64,000 bases of DNA from Dyadobacter sp. CECT 9275 (GTDB lineage Bacteria; Bacteroidota; Bacteroidia; Cytophagales; Spirosomataceae), in NCBI RefSeq assembly GCF_907164905.1, contig NZ_CAJRAF010000002.1:3472001-3536000 (forward strand), in the 5' to 3' direction. Made by a program: the position numbers and the translations under genes. Shown piece by piece: positions 54,869-63,279 of the stretch (position 1 is its first letter; each line of letters starts with the position of its first letter). The notes beneath the pieces were generated by a model, which saw only the letters and a list, made by a program, of their open reading frames with translations, did not search any database and was not told the origin of the DNA.

Positions 54869-54987
54869 TTAAAAAAATCCACGGGGCATTGCCTAAAACA
54901 TTTCCCCTGTCAATACATCAATGTCTAAATAATTTGGATATTGTTTGTAAATCATCGAGGAATTGGTTCGACAACTGTTCGGGAAGG

Positions 54988-55092
54988 GGTACTAAGCCGA
55001 ACTTTTGTGAGAAATCACTTAAAGTTCGGCTTTTTTCTTGTCCTAAATCACTGTATATCTGAAAGATCAGCTCTGCCGCTTCATTGATTTTT
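54988..55092. repeat. 105-bp direct repeat, right copy
   Basis: Matches 47473-47577 with four substitutions. It begins GGTACTAAGCC and contains the same 12-bp terminator hairpin (54994-55032). On the minus strand it encodes a recombinase-like tail (KINEAAELIFQIYSDLG) with two amino-acid changes relative to the left copy and a synonymous change, so it is a remnant of a related recombinase gene rather than only a host att site. Confidence 0.85.
54994..55036 (+). terminator. Terminator hairpin, right copy
   Basis: The same AAGCCGAACTTT/AAAGTTCGGCTT stem as after tRNA-Leu, followed by six T. It has no adjacent upstream gene here; it would follow the tRNA again if the element were excised. Confidence 0.8.
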
Positions 55093-55103
55093 ACAGTCCC
55101 CCC

Positions 55104-55466
55104 CTATTTCAGAAACTCTTCTGGAATTGGGCTGCCTTTCAAGAGCTGCTTAACGTCTTCGATTTTATCCTGTACAGCTTTTGGCGCAACATAATGCTTC
55201 CCAGCGAAAGGATCTATCTTCTCCGCGAAACCTGTGATTTTCTTCTTCTTCAACTTAATAGCAGGCTTATGTTCTACGTATTCGATGTTAGCGTGTACAT
55301 CTCTGTTAGCAGAACCCAGTATAGTAACACCATCTACTCTTAAGCATTGTGCTGTAAGAGGTTTTGAAAGATCTGCTGCACATTTATAAGGCGTAAAACC
55401 ATCACGAAATATCAGCCTAGCTGTTGCTTGCTTCCTCTCTTCCGGTTGAAGTGTTTGATTAGTCAT
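55104..55466 (-). CDS. Small unknown protein downstream of the DUF6934-like gene
   Basis: A 120-residue protein without a family that I recognise. Recognisable phrases are TPYKCAADLSKPLTAQCLRVDG, a lysine-rich stretch (KLKKKKITGFAEK) and FAGKHYVAPKAVQDKIEDVKQLL. It starts 12 bases after the DUF6934-like gene on the same strand, so the two are probably one unit. It lies just outside the right repeat, within the accessory region. Confidence 0.65.
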   Translation of the reverse strand: MTNQTLQPEERKQATARLIFRDGFTPYKCAADLSKPLTAQCLRVDGVTILGSANRDVHANIEYVEHKPAIKLKKKKITGFAEKIDPFAGKHYVAPKAVQDKIEDVKQLLKGSPIPEEFLK

Positions 55467-55478
55467 GTTTTCTACTAT

Positions 55479-56015
55479 CTACACTTGTTCTTCTACTTCT
55501 TTCTTCAAACTTAACAAAAAGGCATCATAATTAGTGCGTTCTCTAAATATTTCCCATCTTCCTGTCCAGTTGGGATACTTACCTAGTATATTACCTTTAC
55601 CATCCTTATCAGCAACAAGTGCTCTGATATCATAATGCTGTGATAAGAAGTCGTGGTACTTATTTATCCCCATCTGGTATTTCCTAGTTCTCTTCCTTGG
55701 TAAATCATTGCCATCTTTATCTTTGATAACTGTACCTGCTGCTATTAGTGTTGCATCAGGGTTTTGTGCCAAGAACTCTAAGCCTATCACTCCTGCAGTT
55801 GCAAGTATCTTCTCATCATCACCGTTCTTCGTCTCGATCCTATCGCTCCATTTCCCTCTCTTGTCCAATACAAGTAGGGCCAGATTGAATATCTGCTTAT
55901 TTTCGAAGACCCGATCCACGGACACAAGCATCGGAAAATATCCATTTTCACCTTCGCTGTAAAAAAGGTATGCATTTTCACTTTGCTGTTCGGTCTGATA
56001 CCTTTCTAACTCCAT
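55479..56015 (-). CDS. DUF6934-like protein
   Basis: A 178-residue acidic-basic mixed protein. YLFYSEGENGYFPMLVSVDR, KILATAGVIGLEFLAQNPDA, and RTRKYQMGINKYHD with a C-terminal WEIFRERTNYDAFLLSL match my memory of DUF6934 proteins from Bacteroidota (in which RTRLYRMGI is the usual form). DUF6934 genes are typically followed by a small gene, as here. A toxin-antitoxin or defence-like role is conjecture from this recurrent pairing. Confidence 0.65.
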   Translation of the reverse strand: MELERYQTEQQSENAYLFYSEGENGYFPMLVSVDRVFENKQIFNLALLVLDKRGKWSDRIETKNGDDEKILATAGVIGLEFLAQNPDATLIAAGTVIKDKDGNDLPRKRTRKYQMGINKYHDFLSQHYDIRALVADKDGKGNILGKYPNWTGRWEIFRERTNYDAFLLSLKKEVEEQV

Positions 56016-56109
56016 GCCTTCGTTTTTGGAAATGAGATCCCAAATCTATGGAAAAAATCTCCCCATTTGCACTTTTCGATTGTCCCAGGGACACATACAC
56101 TCTATCCAT

Positions 56110-56117
56110 TAACTTTG
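56110..56117 (+). promoter_or_regulatory. Possible -7 box for the polysaccharide operon
   Basis: TAACTTTG fits TAnnTTTG and lies 37 bases before the GTG at 56155. No -33 element is found at 19-20 bases; a TTG at 56080-56082 is 27 bases away. It gives modest support. Confidence 0.33.
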
Positions 56118-56154
56118 GTAGGATTTTTGAAATTTACTGGATTTTCTTTATCTA

Positions 56155-57522
56155 GTGATTGTGAATCGAGATAACTTCCTTCTTGGCCTTGCCGGACTTC
56201 GATTGTCTGTAAAAAAAATTGCATATTCAATAATCTGCTGCGCCTGTCTATACGTTTCAGTCACTTTACTGTCTTGCAAAGACGAACAGAGAAATTCGGC
56301 GGCAAAAGTCCGCATTGTTCAATCTGACAATGGCTATGCTATTCTGCGCAATGGGAAAGTATTCGAGATTAAGGGAGCAAGCGGAACATCAAACTTCCAA
56401 ACGCTTCATGAGGCTGGCGGGAATTGTCTTCGTGTTTGGGACACACTGCACCTTCGCCAGATTCTAGACAGTGCGTACGCGAACGATATTGCGGTCATAG
56501 CAGGCCTTCCCATCCAAAATAGTGATCAGACCGAACTTTACAATGATCCTATTAAAACTTTAAGACAATTATCTAAATTTCAGTCAGTTATTGATAGACA
56601 TAAGAATCACCCCGCGCTTTTAATGTGGTGCCTGGGTAACGAGCTGGACTTTCCCTACAAACCTTCTTACAACAGTTTTTACGCTGCATTCAACGCGATC
56701 ACAAAAATGATCCGCCGGATAGACCCTGATCATCCGATCACCACCACCGTCATGAATTTTAATAAAAAATACATTACAAACATTCAGCTCCGCTGCGACA
56801 TTGATGTGGTTTCCTTTAATATTTTCAGCAATCTAGGCCTCCTGAGAAAAGATCTCAGCGAATTTTCATGGTTTTGGAACGGCCCCTATATGTTGTTGGA
56901 ATGGGGAACCGATGGGCCCTGGCCTGGATGCCAAAGCACTGCATGGGGCGCTTTCATTGAGTACCCAAGCAAAAAGAAGGCTGACATTATCCTACATCGT
57001 TACCGACAACACATGCCGCTGGAAGACCCTCGCCTGATAGGCAACTTTATATTTTTCTGGGGGAGCAAACAAGAAACTACCCATACCTGGTTCAGCATAT
57101 TTGATGAACACGGCAGAAAGTCGGAGCCTGTTGCAATAATGCAATACATTTGGAAGAGAACCCTTCCAGACGAGCACTATCCGCAGATCCGTTATATGCT
57201 GCTCAATCACAAGGGCGCCGGCGACAATATCTTACTCAATCCAGGACAAACAATGCTACCTGAACTGGTCATGCATGACAAAGACAGCGTCATGTCCGTC
57301 AATTGGGAAATATTCAAGGAGGATTGGTATAAAGAAAATGGACAAAACAATACGCGCAAGCTTATCCCTCTTGATACGAAATTTGAGACCGACGGGAAAC
57401 TTACCACTCTGTTTAAGTCGCCTATGGAGGAAGGCCCCTACCGTATTTTTGCAAAAATATATGACTACAATGGCAACTTCGCAACCTGCAATACGCCTTT
57501 CTATGTTATGAGTGATCGATGA
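56155..57522 (+). CDS. Glycosidase-like lipoprotein (GH2/GH5-type TIM barrel) of the polysaccharide locus
   Basis: About 455 residues from GTG 56155, or 439 from TTG 56203. A lipoprotein signal (KKIAYSIICCACLYVSVTLL with lipobox LLSC) is followed by a TIM barrel like the C-terminal domain of GH2 enzymes: GGNCLRVWDTLH, then HPALLMWCLGNELDFPY with the acid/base glutamate after LGN near residue 165, and PYMLLEWGTDGPWPG with the nucleophile glutamate near residue 245. A C-terminal Ig-like region follows (PYRIFAKIYDYNGNF). It is exported and likely acts on the glycan made by the downstream synthase, overlapping it by ATGA. The substrate is unknown. Confidence 0.8.
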   Translation: MIVNRDNFLLGLAGLRLSVKKIAYSIICCACLYVSVTLLSCKDEQRNSAAKVRIVQSDNGYAILRNGKVFEIKGASGTSNFQTLHEAGGNCLRVWDTLHLRQILDSAYANDIAVIAGLPIQNSDQTELYNDPIKTLRQLSKFQSVIDRHKNHPALLMWCLGNELDFPYKPSYNSFYAAFNAITKMIRRIDPDHPITTTVMNFNKKYITNIQLRCDIDVVSFNIFSNLGLLRKDLSEFSWFWNGPYMLLEWGTDGPWPGCQSTAWGAFIEYPSKKKADIILHRYRQHMPLEDPRLIGNFIFFWGSKQETTHTWFSIFDEHGRKSEPVAIMQYIWKRTLPDEHYPQIRYMLLNHKGAGDNILLNPGQTMLPELVMHDKDSVMSVNWEIFKEDWYKENGQNNTRKLIPLDTKFETDGKLTTLFKSPMEEGPYRIFAKIYDYNGNFATCNTPFYVMSDR

Positions 57523-60452
57523 GGCACATTTCAATCACACCTCCAACAAAGAAAGAGCTTATCACACTTCGGGTGATGATCTTGATTGGATGCGTTGCAA
57601 TAGTCTTTTTTCTTTACAGTGTTCTGAACCGCGCCGTGCACGGATACGCGCCGCTCTATTGGATGCTGATGGTAACGTTCCTTTTCACCTGCCTTAAACT
57701 GCTTTACGAATGGTACCTTTATCTTTATATTACTGTTCCAGCGACTCCACCACTGACCAGCGATTTCACGGTTGACGTATTCACAACTTTCTGTGCGGGT
57801 GAGCCTTATGAGATGATCCTGGAAACACTTAAGGCAGTTAAAGCAATCACCTATCCCCATGAAACCTACCTGTGTGATGAAGCAAATGATCCCTTCCTAA
57901 AAGAGGTTTGTCATCAGCTAGGCATTCATCATATCACCAGGACTTGTAAGACAGATGCAAAAGCAGGAAACATTAATAATGCCTTAAAACAGTCAGCGGG
58001 TGAGTTATGCCTCGTTCTGGACCCGGACCATGTCCCTGCTGCCGATTTTCTAGACCACGTTGTTCCACATTTCGTCAATCCTCAAATCGGTTATGTCCAG
58101 GTTGTCCAGGCTTACAGAAACGCAGACGAAAGTCTTATCGCCAAGGGGGCAGCCCAGCAGACCTACCAATTTTACGGGCCAATGATGATGACCATGAACA
58201 AGTATGGAACCGTACAGGCTATTGGCGCCAATTGCACCTTTAGACGAACTGCCCTTGATTCAATTGGCGGGCATGCAGCAGGTCTTGCAGAAGATTTACA
58301 CACCTCTATGCGCCTTCATGCGAAAGGATGGAAGTCGGTGTATGTGCCGGAAGTTGTAGCACGCGGGCTGGTGCCGTCGACGCTTTCTGCCTATTACAAG
58401 CAACAATTGAAATGGTCCAAAGGTGTTTTCGATCTATTTGTTACGACATATCCTAAACTGTTCAGCCAGTTTACCTGGAGGCAAAAACTGCATTATGCCT
58501 TGCTTCCGATGCATTACATGTCCGGCATAATTTACCTGATTAATTTTCTGATCCCGGTTATCGCACTTTGTTTTGGAGCAAGCCCTATGCACATGGATAT
58601 CTCCGAATTTGGTCTGGCTGTTTTTCCATTAACTGCATCCATTGTATTGATCCGGCTTTTTGTCCAATGGTGGGTGATGGAAGACGAAGAACGCGGTTTT
58701 CACATAGTTGGGGGTTTACTGCTGATCGGCAGCTGGTGGATATTTATTCTTGGCTTAATTTACACAATCGTCGGGAAAAAAGTGCCTTACGTGCCCACGC
58801 CCAAAGACGCAAATGAAGCCAACAACTGGCCGCTCAATATCCCTAATCTCATTGTGCTGGTTATTTCTGCTATCGCAATAAGTTACGGATTACTCACAGA
58901 CTGGAACCCTTACAATCTGGTCATGTCCGGTTTTGCCGGACTGAATTGCCTCTTTATGTGCTTTTCGATTGCGGCAAGCCGTCAGCAGCAGTTTCGGCTC
59001 TTGAGGGCAAATCATCGCTGGCTAGATGCACTGATGGGCCGGGTACAAGTTGTAAAAGGTATCTTATGGACGTTAAGGCGCCAGCTTTATACCGGCCTGC
59101 GCAACACATCCATGCTGGTCATGCTGCTGCTGCTCGGTGTCTGGATCTATAGCGCAAAGTTTAAGTTTCTGGGAAATGAACCGGGGTTTGACAGAAATGA
59201 AATTAATAAAATGCCCAGTCAGAACCCACCTGGAGATAATCCAAATAAAGCCGAAAAGCAGTATAATCAAGTCTCAATTGACCGCGGGTCTTGTCAAATA
59301 GATTCTAGTTCTTTGACTTCATTTACAGGAGCGCATGGAATAAATTATTTAAAAGGCTCTGATTGGAAAAACGAATATCAGGCGTTTACAAAAAAAGAAC
59401 TCGTCGCAGATTTTCAAGAAATGAAAAAGATTGGCATTAACACTGTCAAGTTCTACGGCCCAAGCTTTTACGATCATAATATACTCAGCGTTGCGGGCCA
59501 GCAAGGAATGAATCTTCATTATGGATTTTGGGTACCAGATAACCTTAACTTTGCAAAGGACAAACAAAGTTTAGAAGCGTTAACCCAAAAAATATTACGA
59601 GTCATAGGCAAGAATAAAGCAAACAAGAATATCATTTCCTGGAACCTTGGAAATCCTGTCTTTCAGAATTTGATCCTGTATCATCGGCAATCGGATCTGG
59701 TTCATCAGCAGGATGCATATCTTGTTTGGCTTAAAAAGCTGATTTTGCAAATGAAAAATGCTGATCCCACACGCGAGATCACATTAGACATTGAGGTATC
59801 TGAAAAGATGCTTGCCGTCGTTGCGAGGATAAGCGCTGCCATACCAGAAATCGGATCTTATGGACTCGTATATAACAATAACACGCCCGATTTTACCATC
59901 CCGACCCACTTTCCACATTTCATCAGTTACGCCGAATTCGATGTATATAATAAACTTTCGGATGATTCTGCCGGTATATTTATTTCAAATTGGCAGGATA
60001 AACATACTTATGAGCGTGTAAGTTTTGATGGGGTCAAAGACCAGGCTGGCCGCAAAAAAAATGTATTTTTAAAGCTTGCCGCCAAATGGAAAGGTGGCGA
60101 AGAACCAATGGAATCACCAAAAATCAAAATACTGAGACCCGCTGCCTCGACCGTTGCCGGCTCAGTTCTTGACTATCATGCAGTAATAAAAAGGGATGAA
60201 AATTGGTCGTTGGCAAAAAACATTAAGACCAATCTAAAATTTGAATGGAAGCTGGTGCAAATGGATGATTTCTTCAACCTCATTTCCTCGAAGGACGTGG
60301 GTAACGGCACTGATCTTAGCCTGCGAATACCCAATGATCCGCTCACTTACAGGCTTTACTTGTTTGTGCTCAATAATGACCTGGTGATAGATATTATTGA
60401 TTCCAGCCTCAACACACCGCTTACCCTGCCTGCCAAATCATCGGGCCGTTGA
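57519..60452 (+). CDS. Processive GT2 polysaccharide synthase fused to a degenerate periplasmic glycosidase-like domain
   Basis: A 977-residue protein. Two membrane helices (residues 20-75) precede a cellulose-synthase-like GT2 domain: first aspartate in VDVFTTFCAGE and CDEAND, DxD-type LDPDHVP near residue 168, AEDLHTSMRLHAKGW (the ED motif) near residue 258, and the QQLKWSKG motif (QxxKW) near residue 300. At least six further helices follow up to residue 545, then a periplasmic TIM-barrel-like domain (residues about 590-850) with IISWNLGNPVFQ, where the acid/base Glu after LGN is Pro, and an Ig-like tail. Starts at ATGA overlapping the lipoprotein. No PilZ domain or BcsB-like partner is present, so this is not a classical cellulose synthase. 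Confidence 0.85.
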   Translation: MRHISITPPTKKELITLRVMILIGCVAIVFFLYSVLNRAVHGYAPLYWMLMVTFLFTCLKLLYEWYLYLYITVPATPPLTSDFTVDVFTTFCAGEPYEMILETLKAVKAITYPHETYLCDEANDPFLKEVCHQLGIHHITRTCKTDAKAGNINNALKQSAGELCLVLDPDHVPAADFLDHVVPHFVNPQIGYVQVVQAYRNADESLIAKGAAQQTYQFYGPMMMTMNKYGTVQAIGANCTFRRTALDSIGGHAAGLAEDLHTSMRLHAKGWKSVYVPEVVARGLVPSTLSAYYKQQLKWSKGVFDLFVTTYPKLFSQFTWRQKLHYALLPMHYMSGIIYLINFLIPVIALCFGASPMHMDISEFGLAVFPLTASIVLIRLFVQWWVMEDEERGFHIVGGLLLIGSWWIFILGLIYTIVGKKVPYVPTPKDANEANNWPLNIPNLIVLVISAIAISYGLLTDWNPYNLVMSGFAGLNCLFMCFSIAASRQQQFRLLRANHRWLDALMGRVQVVKGILWTLRRQLYTGLRNTSMLVMLLLLGVWIYSAKFKFLGNEPGFDRNEINKMPSQNPPGDNPNKAEKQYNQVSIDRGSCQIDSSSLTSFTGAHGINYLKGSDWKNEYQAFTKKELVADFQEMKKIGINTVKFYGPSFYDHNILSVAGQQGMNLHYGFWVPDNLNFAKDKQSLEALTQKILRVIGKNKANKNIISWNLGNPVFQNLILYHRQSDLVHQQDAYLVWLKKLILQMKNADPTREITLDIEVSEKMLAVVARISAAIPEIGSYGLVYNNNTPDFTIPTHFPHFISYAEFDVYNKLSDDSAGIFISNWQDKHTYERVSFDGVKDQAGRKKNVFLKLAAKWKGGEEPMESPKIKILRPAASTVAGSVLDYHAVIKRDENWSLAKNIKTNLKFEWKLVQMDDFFNLISSKDVGNGTDLSLRIPNDPLTYRLYLFVLNNDLVIDIIDSSLNTPLTLPAKSSGR

Positions 60453-62123
60453 TAAGGTTTTTACAAAATGCTGAAAGGTTTGTTTGCTCACACTCCAGTC
60501 TGGAGCTGGAATATCACCCCAGACTTTGGGGTTATCGACTAGATTGAAATAGCTGACCCCTTTGATCTCGGGGGCATTACCAATGATTTTGGCCGCTTTT
60601 TCCAACCATCTTTTCTGGAAATCTTCCGGGCCCTTCACACCAAATTCAGTGATGAAGATTGGCTTCTTTACCAGCCGCATCCGGTAACGTTTGCGATTGT
60701 AAACGGTCTCGAAAGACTCCTGTTGCTCAGGATCTGTAATATTTTTATCAGGCAAACCGTATATGGCGATGCTGATGTAATCCACAACATCATCACCGGG
60801 CCACCATTCAATTGCGCCCCGGTCGCCAGCCGGCCCCCACACTTTTTTAATGCGCCTATTTTTTGACCCGTTAAAATGCATAAAATACCGAAAGGCTTTA
60901 ATATAGAGTACCGGATCCTGGCTCTGCCACGCATACCTGTGGATCGGGATCTCCATTTCGTGTGCAAAACGCAGGTAAACGGTGCGTTTACTGGTTGAAA
61001 GCACACGGTAGATCTCAGCAAACTCAGCATCATAAATGCCGTTAATAACATTGCTAAGCACATTTGAATCTTTTTTGACTGCTGCATTATGCCACGGCTC
61101 TACGCTCACAATTACGTCGTGCTGGCGAGAAACGATTGCATTGAAATCCCTTTCGAACTGCCCGTTCTGCACATTAATCAGATCAACAAAAACATGTTCT
61201 GCACCAATCAGTCCGGAATTGACCAGCAATTCTTTTGGATCATACACACCGACCAGCGGTGCTCCCCTCTGAGTAACCTTTGAAGTGCTTGCAGTGTCTT
61301 GTGTCTGATACAGAAGCTTAGCATTTAGCCGCGTACCTGCAGCAGCTTTTGCCAATGCCGCTTTAAGATCAGCCTCACTGCCGGTTCCTGCATTTATTAC
61401 AAGCACCGGCTTTCCAAACATCCGCATTCGCTGTATTTTCCGTCTGACATTCTCCTCAAGGTCCTTGACATCCGGGAAGGCAGTCGCTGCCGATTCTGAC
61501 TTACCGTTGATCGTCACGCTTATGTAGTCCACAAAAGCAGGTCCAGGCCAATATTCATCTGAACCAGGGTAACCCGCTGGCCCCCACACAAATTTTACCG
61601 CCGGAAAAACGGACTTAGCTAATTTACAAAAGTGATTAAATGCTTCAATGTAGTCATTTGGCGCCTGGTATTGCCAGGGATGCAGCTTCACAGGAACTTC
61701 CATCTCTGGATTCCAGCGCAAATAGATAGTACCAGACCTCTTCGCCAATGCCAGGCAAAACGCCTCGATCTTTGCGTCATAATCCCCTTCACGCACCTCT
61801 TCAAGCAAATTCGGTACCGAAGCAAAGTCGGTTCCCGGCATTAAAATAGTAATGATCAGATGCTCTGCTTGCGGGATTTGTGCAATCAATTTGTTGATTG
61901 ACCCCGCATCAGCGTGCTTATCAAGTTTCAAAAAGTAGTGTGAGAATGAATACGTCATTTTCTGCTCATTGAGCTCGAAAGTGCCAATGACAGGTTCATG
62001 AGATGTTGAGTCCAGAGAATCGCGGGATATTATGGAAGACGATTTCAATTTTTGAATGAAGAGAACCAGCAAAAATGTCGAAATAACCCCTGCTGAAATC
62101 ATTAAAATCCTGGAGATTTTCAT
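60438..62123 (-). CDS. Tandem GH26-like (mannanase-type) protein with a dead first domain
   Basis: About 561 residues from the ATG at 62123, with an N-terminal membrane anchor (ISRILMISAGVISTFLLVLF). Two GH26-like domains follow. The second (residues about 300-561) has the acid/base pattern YLRFAHEMEIPIHRYAW and nucleophile IFITEFGVKG. The first (residues about 40-295) has YLRWNPEMEVPVKLHPW, but the nucleophile position reads VLVINAGTGS without Glu, so it is probably a binding domain. GH26 enzymes cut beta-mannans or beta-1,3-glucans; specificity is unknown. It converges on the GT2 synthase with 15 bases of overlap. Confidence 0.8.
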   Translation of the reverse strand: MKISRILMISAGVISTFLLVLFIQKLKSSSIISRDSLDSTSHEPVIGTFELNEQKMTYSFSHYFLKLDKHADAGSINKLIAQIPQAEHLIITILMPGTDFASVPNLLEEVREGDYDAKIEAFCLALAKRSGTIYLRWNPEMEVPVKLHPWQYQAPNDYIEAFNHFCKLAKSVFPAVKFVWGPAGYPGSDEYWPGPAFVDYISVTINGKSESAATAFPDVKDLEENVRRKIQRMRMFGKPVLVINAGTGSEADLKAALAKAAAGTRLNAKLLYQTQDTASTSKVTQRGAPLVGVYDPKELLVNSGLIGAEHVFVDLINVQNGQFERDFNAIVSRQHDVIVSVEPWHNAAVKKDSNVLSNVINGIYDAEFAEIYRVLSTSKRTVYLRFAHEMEIPIHRYAWQSQDPVLYIKAFRYFMHFNGSKNRRIKKVWGPAGDRGAIEWWPGDDVVDYISIAIYGLPDKNITDPEQQESFETVYNRKRYRMRLVKKPIFITEFGVKGPEDFQKRWLEKAAKIIGNAPEIKGVSYFNLVDNPKVWGDIPAPDWSVSKQTFQHFVKTLSTAR

Positions 62124-62345
62124 ACTGTGACCCAACGTTTGTTACAGAAGCCAATTTAATGTTTTTAAAGTCGGATCGAATTATATGAGTGCCATTTAAT
62201 CAATAAAAACCTGGCAAGGGGAAAGCAGCATCCGATATTGCCTTAACATTCGGCTCCCCGCAACAATTAAAGATTGAAAAGTAACCGATTGATCCGTTCG
62301 AGCGGTTTTTTTTACTAGCTTTCGGACAACATTAATCCCACCAGT

Positions 62346-62762
62346 ATGAAGCGGTACGCGCTATTCTTGTTATTCGCCATTGTTTCTTGTAAAAAGGAAG
62401 CGAACCCCGACCTTGCAAACGGCTTCGTCGGCAATTATTACTTTAAAGAAAAGACGCCGCTTTCCGTCATCGAAACGATTTGGAAAATTTCCAGGATAGA
62501 CAACAACCACGTCAAGATAGCAATCGAAGAAAATACTGACTACGCGGATACCACACCAGATGAGCAGGAGGTTATGACGATGAATAATGTTTTCGTGGAA
62601 TTTCAGAACGCATTGATATTCAACAGCGAGTATGAATTAAATGGGAACAAGGGTCTGCTGACAGGTACTGCATTACTTCTGGGAGATACGCTCAGCTACG
62701 ATATCATTGCCACAGAAAAGGACGTTTCCCTAGCAATATCAAAGGTGGTTGTTCGGCGATAA
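62346..62762 (+). CDS. Small lipoprotein of unknown function
   Basis: A 138-residue lipoprotein precursor (signal MKRYALFLLFAIVSCKKE, lipobox IVSC). The mature part has strands that suggest a small beta-barrel or lipocalin-like domain (NGFVGNYYFKEKTPLSVIET, then LNGNKGLLTGTALLLGDTL). No family assigned. The 210-base region upstream contains a weak AACCG/CGGTT hairpin with T tract (62283-62314) and nothing else clear. Confidence 0.65.
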   Translation: MKRYALFLLFAIVSCKKEANPDLANGFVGNYYFKEKTPLSVIETIWKISRIDNNHVKIAIEENTDYADTTPDEQEVMTMNNVFVEFQNALIFNSEYELNGNKGLLTGTALLLGDTLSYDIIATEKDVSLAISKVVVRR

Positions 62763-62823
62763 TCTCCTGATTACCAATCTGATTCAATTGTGTTACATCA
62801 GGTTTGATAATAGATCCGCTAAT

Positions 62824-63243
62824 ATGAAAATAATCTGTTTTTTATGTTTTGCAGTATTTCTGTTTTCCTGCACAAAAAGGAACGTCCTGCATACCGAAAG
62901 TATTTTATCCGTACATCCGGTTTTTCAGGACACTTCTCACAATCACTGGCAAGGATATAGGGTCAAAAAAGAATTGATTCCGTATGATGTAAATAACGGT
63001 TATGTAAAAGAGTATTTGTCAAGAAATCTGAATAACATTAATTCCTTTAAAGAAGAAGAAAATTTAAGCCGGATAGCTGATAAAATTAAAAATAGCAAAA
63101 CCAATAAGTATTTTCCAATCAAGGTTATCCCGCTCAACGAGTTTGGCTATGTCCGATTAACAAATAACAAAACCATTCTTTACGGCCTGATGGGAAACTC
63201 AGCATTCATCGATTTAACCAATAATAAAGTATACATGAGATAA
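62824..63243 (+). CDS. Small lipoprotein of unknown function
   Basis: A 139-residue lipoprotein from the ATG at 62824 (signal MKIICFLCFAVFLFSC, lipobox LFSC). The upstream in-frame extension lacks signal features and is discarded. The mature part is lysine- and asparagine-rich with few hydrophobic stretches (NNINSFKEEENLSRIADK). No family recognised. It follows the previous lipoprotein by 61 bases and has much lower GC than its neighbours, suggesting acquisition. Confidence 0.6.
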   Translation: MKIICFLCFAVFLFSCTKRNVLHTESILSVHPVFQDTSHNHWQGYRVKKELIPYDVNNGYVKEYLSRNLNNINSFKEEENLSRIADKIKNSKTNKYFPIKVIPLNEFGYVRLTNNKTILYGLMGNSAFIDLTNNKVYMR

Positions 63244-63279
63244 ATGCTCCGCCCGTTGGTGTATTTTAAAGAATAACTT

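Noticed and set aside
54689..54928. Frame ending in RDPAGIRT-like sequence
   Set aside because: DPAGIRT is a known antisense-tRNA translation artefact; it reflects the tRNA-like fragment, not a gene.
47473..55092. A CRISPR array or phage genome in the accessory island
   Set aside because: No short regularly spaced repeats with unique spacers and no structural phage genes are present; the only spaced repeats are the IS21 end units.
57519..60452. Calling the synthase cellulose synthase BcsA
   Set aside because: The GT2 motifs fit a processive synthase but PilZ is absent, the QxxRW motif reads QQLKW, and no BcsB/BcsZ-like genes follow.
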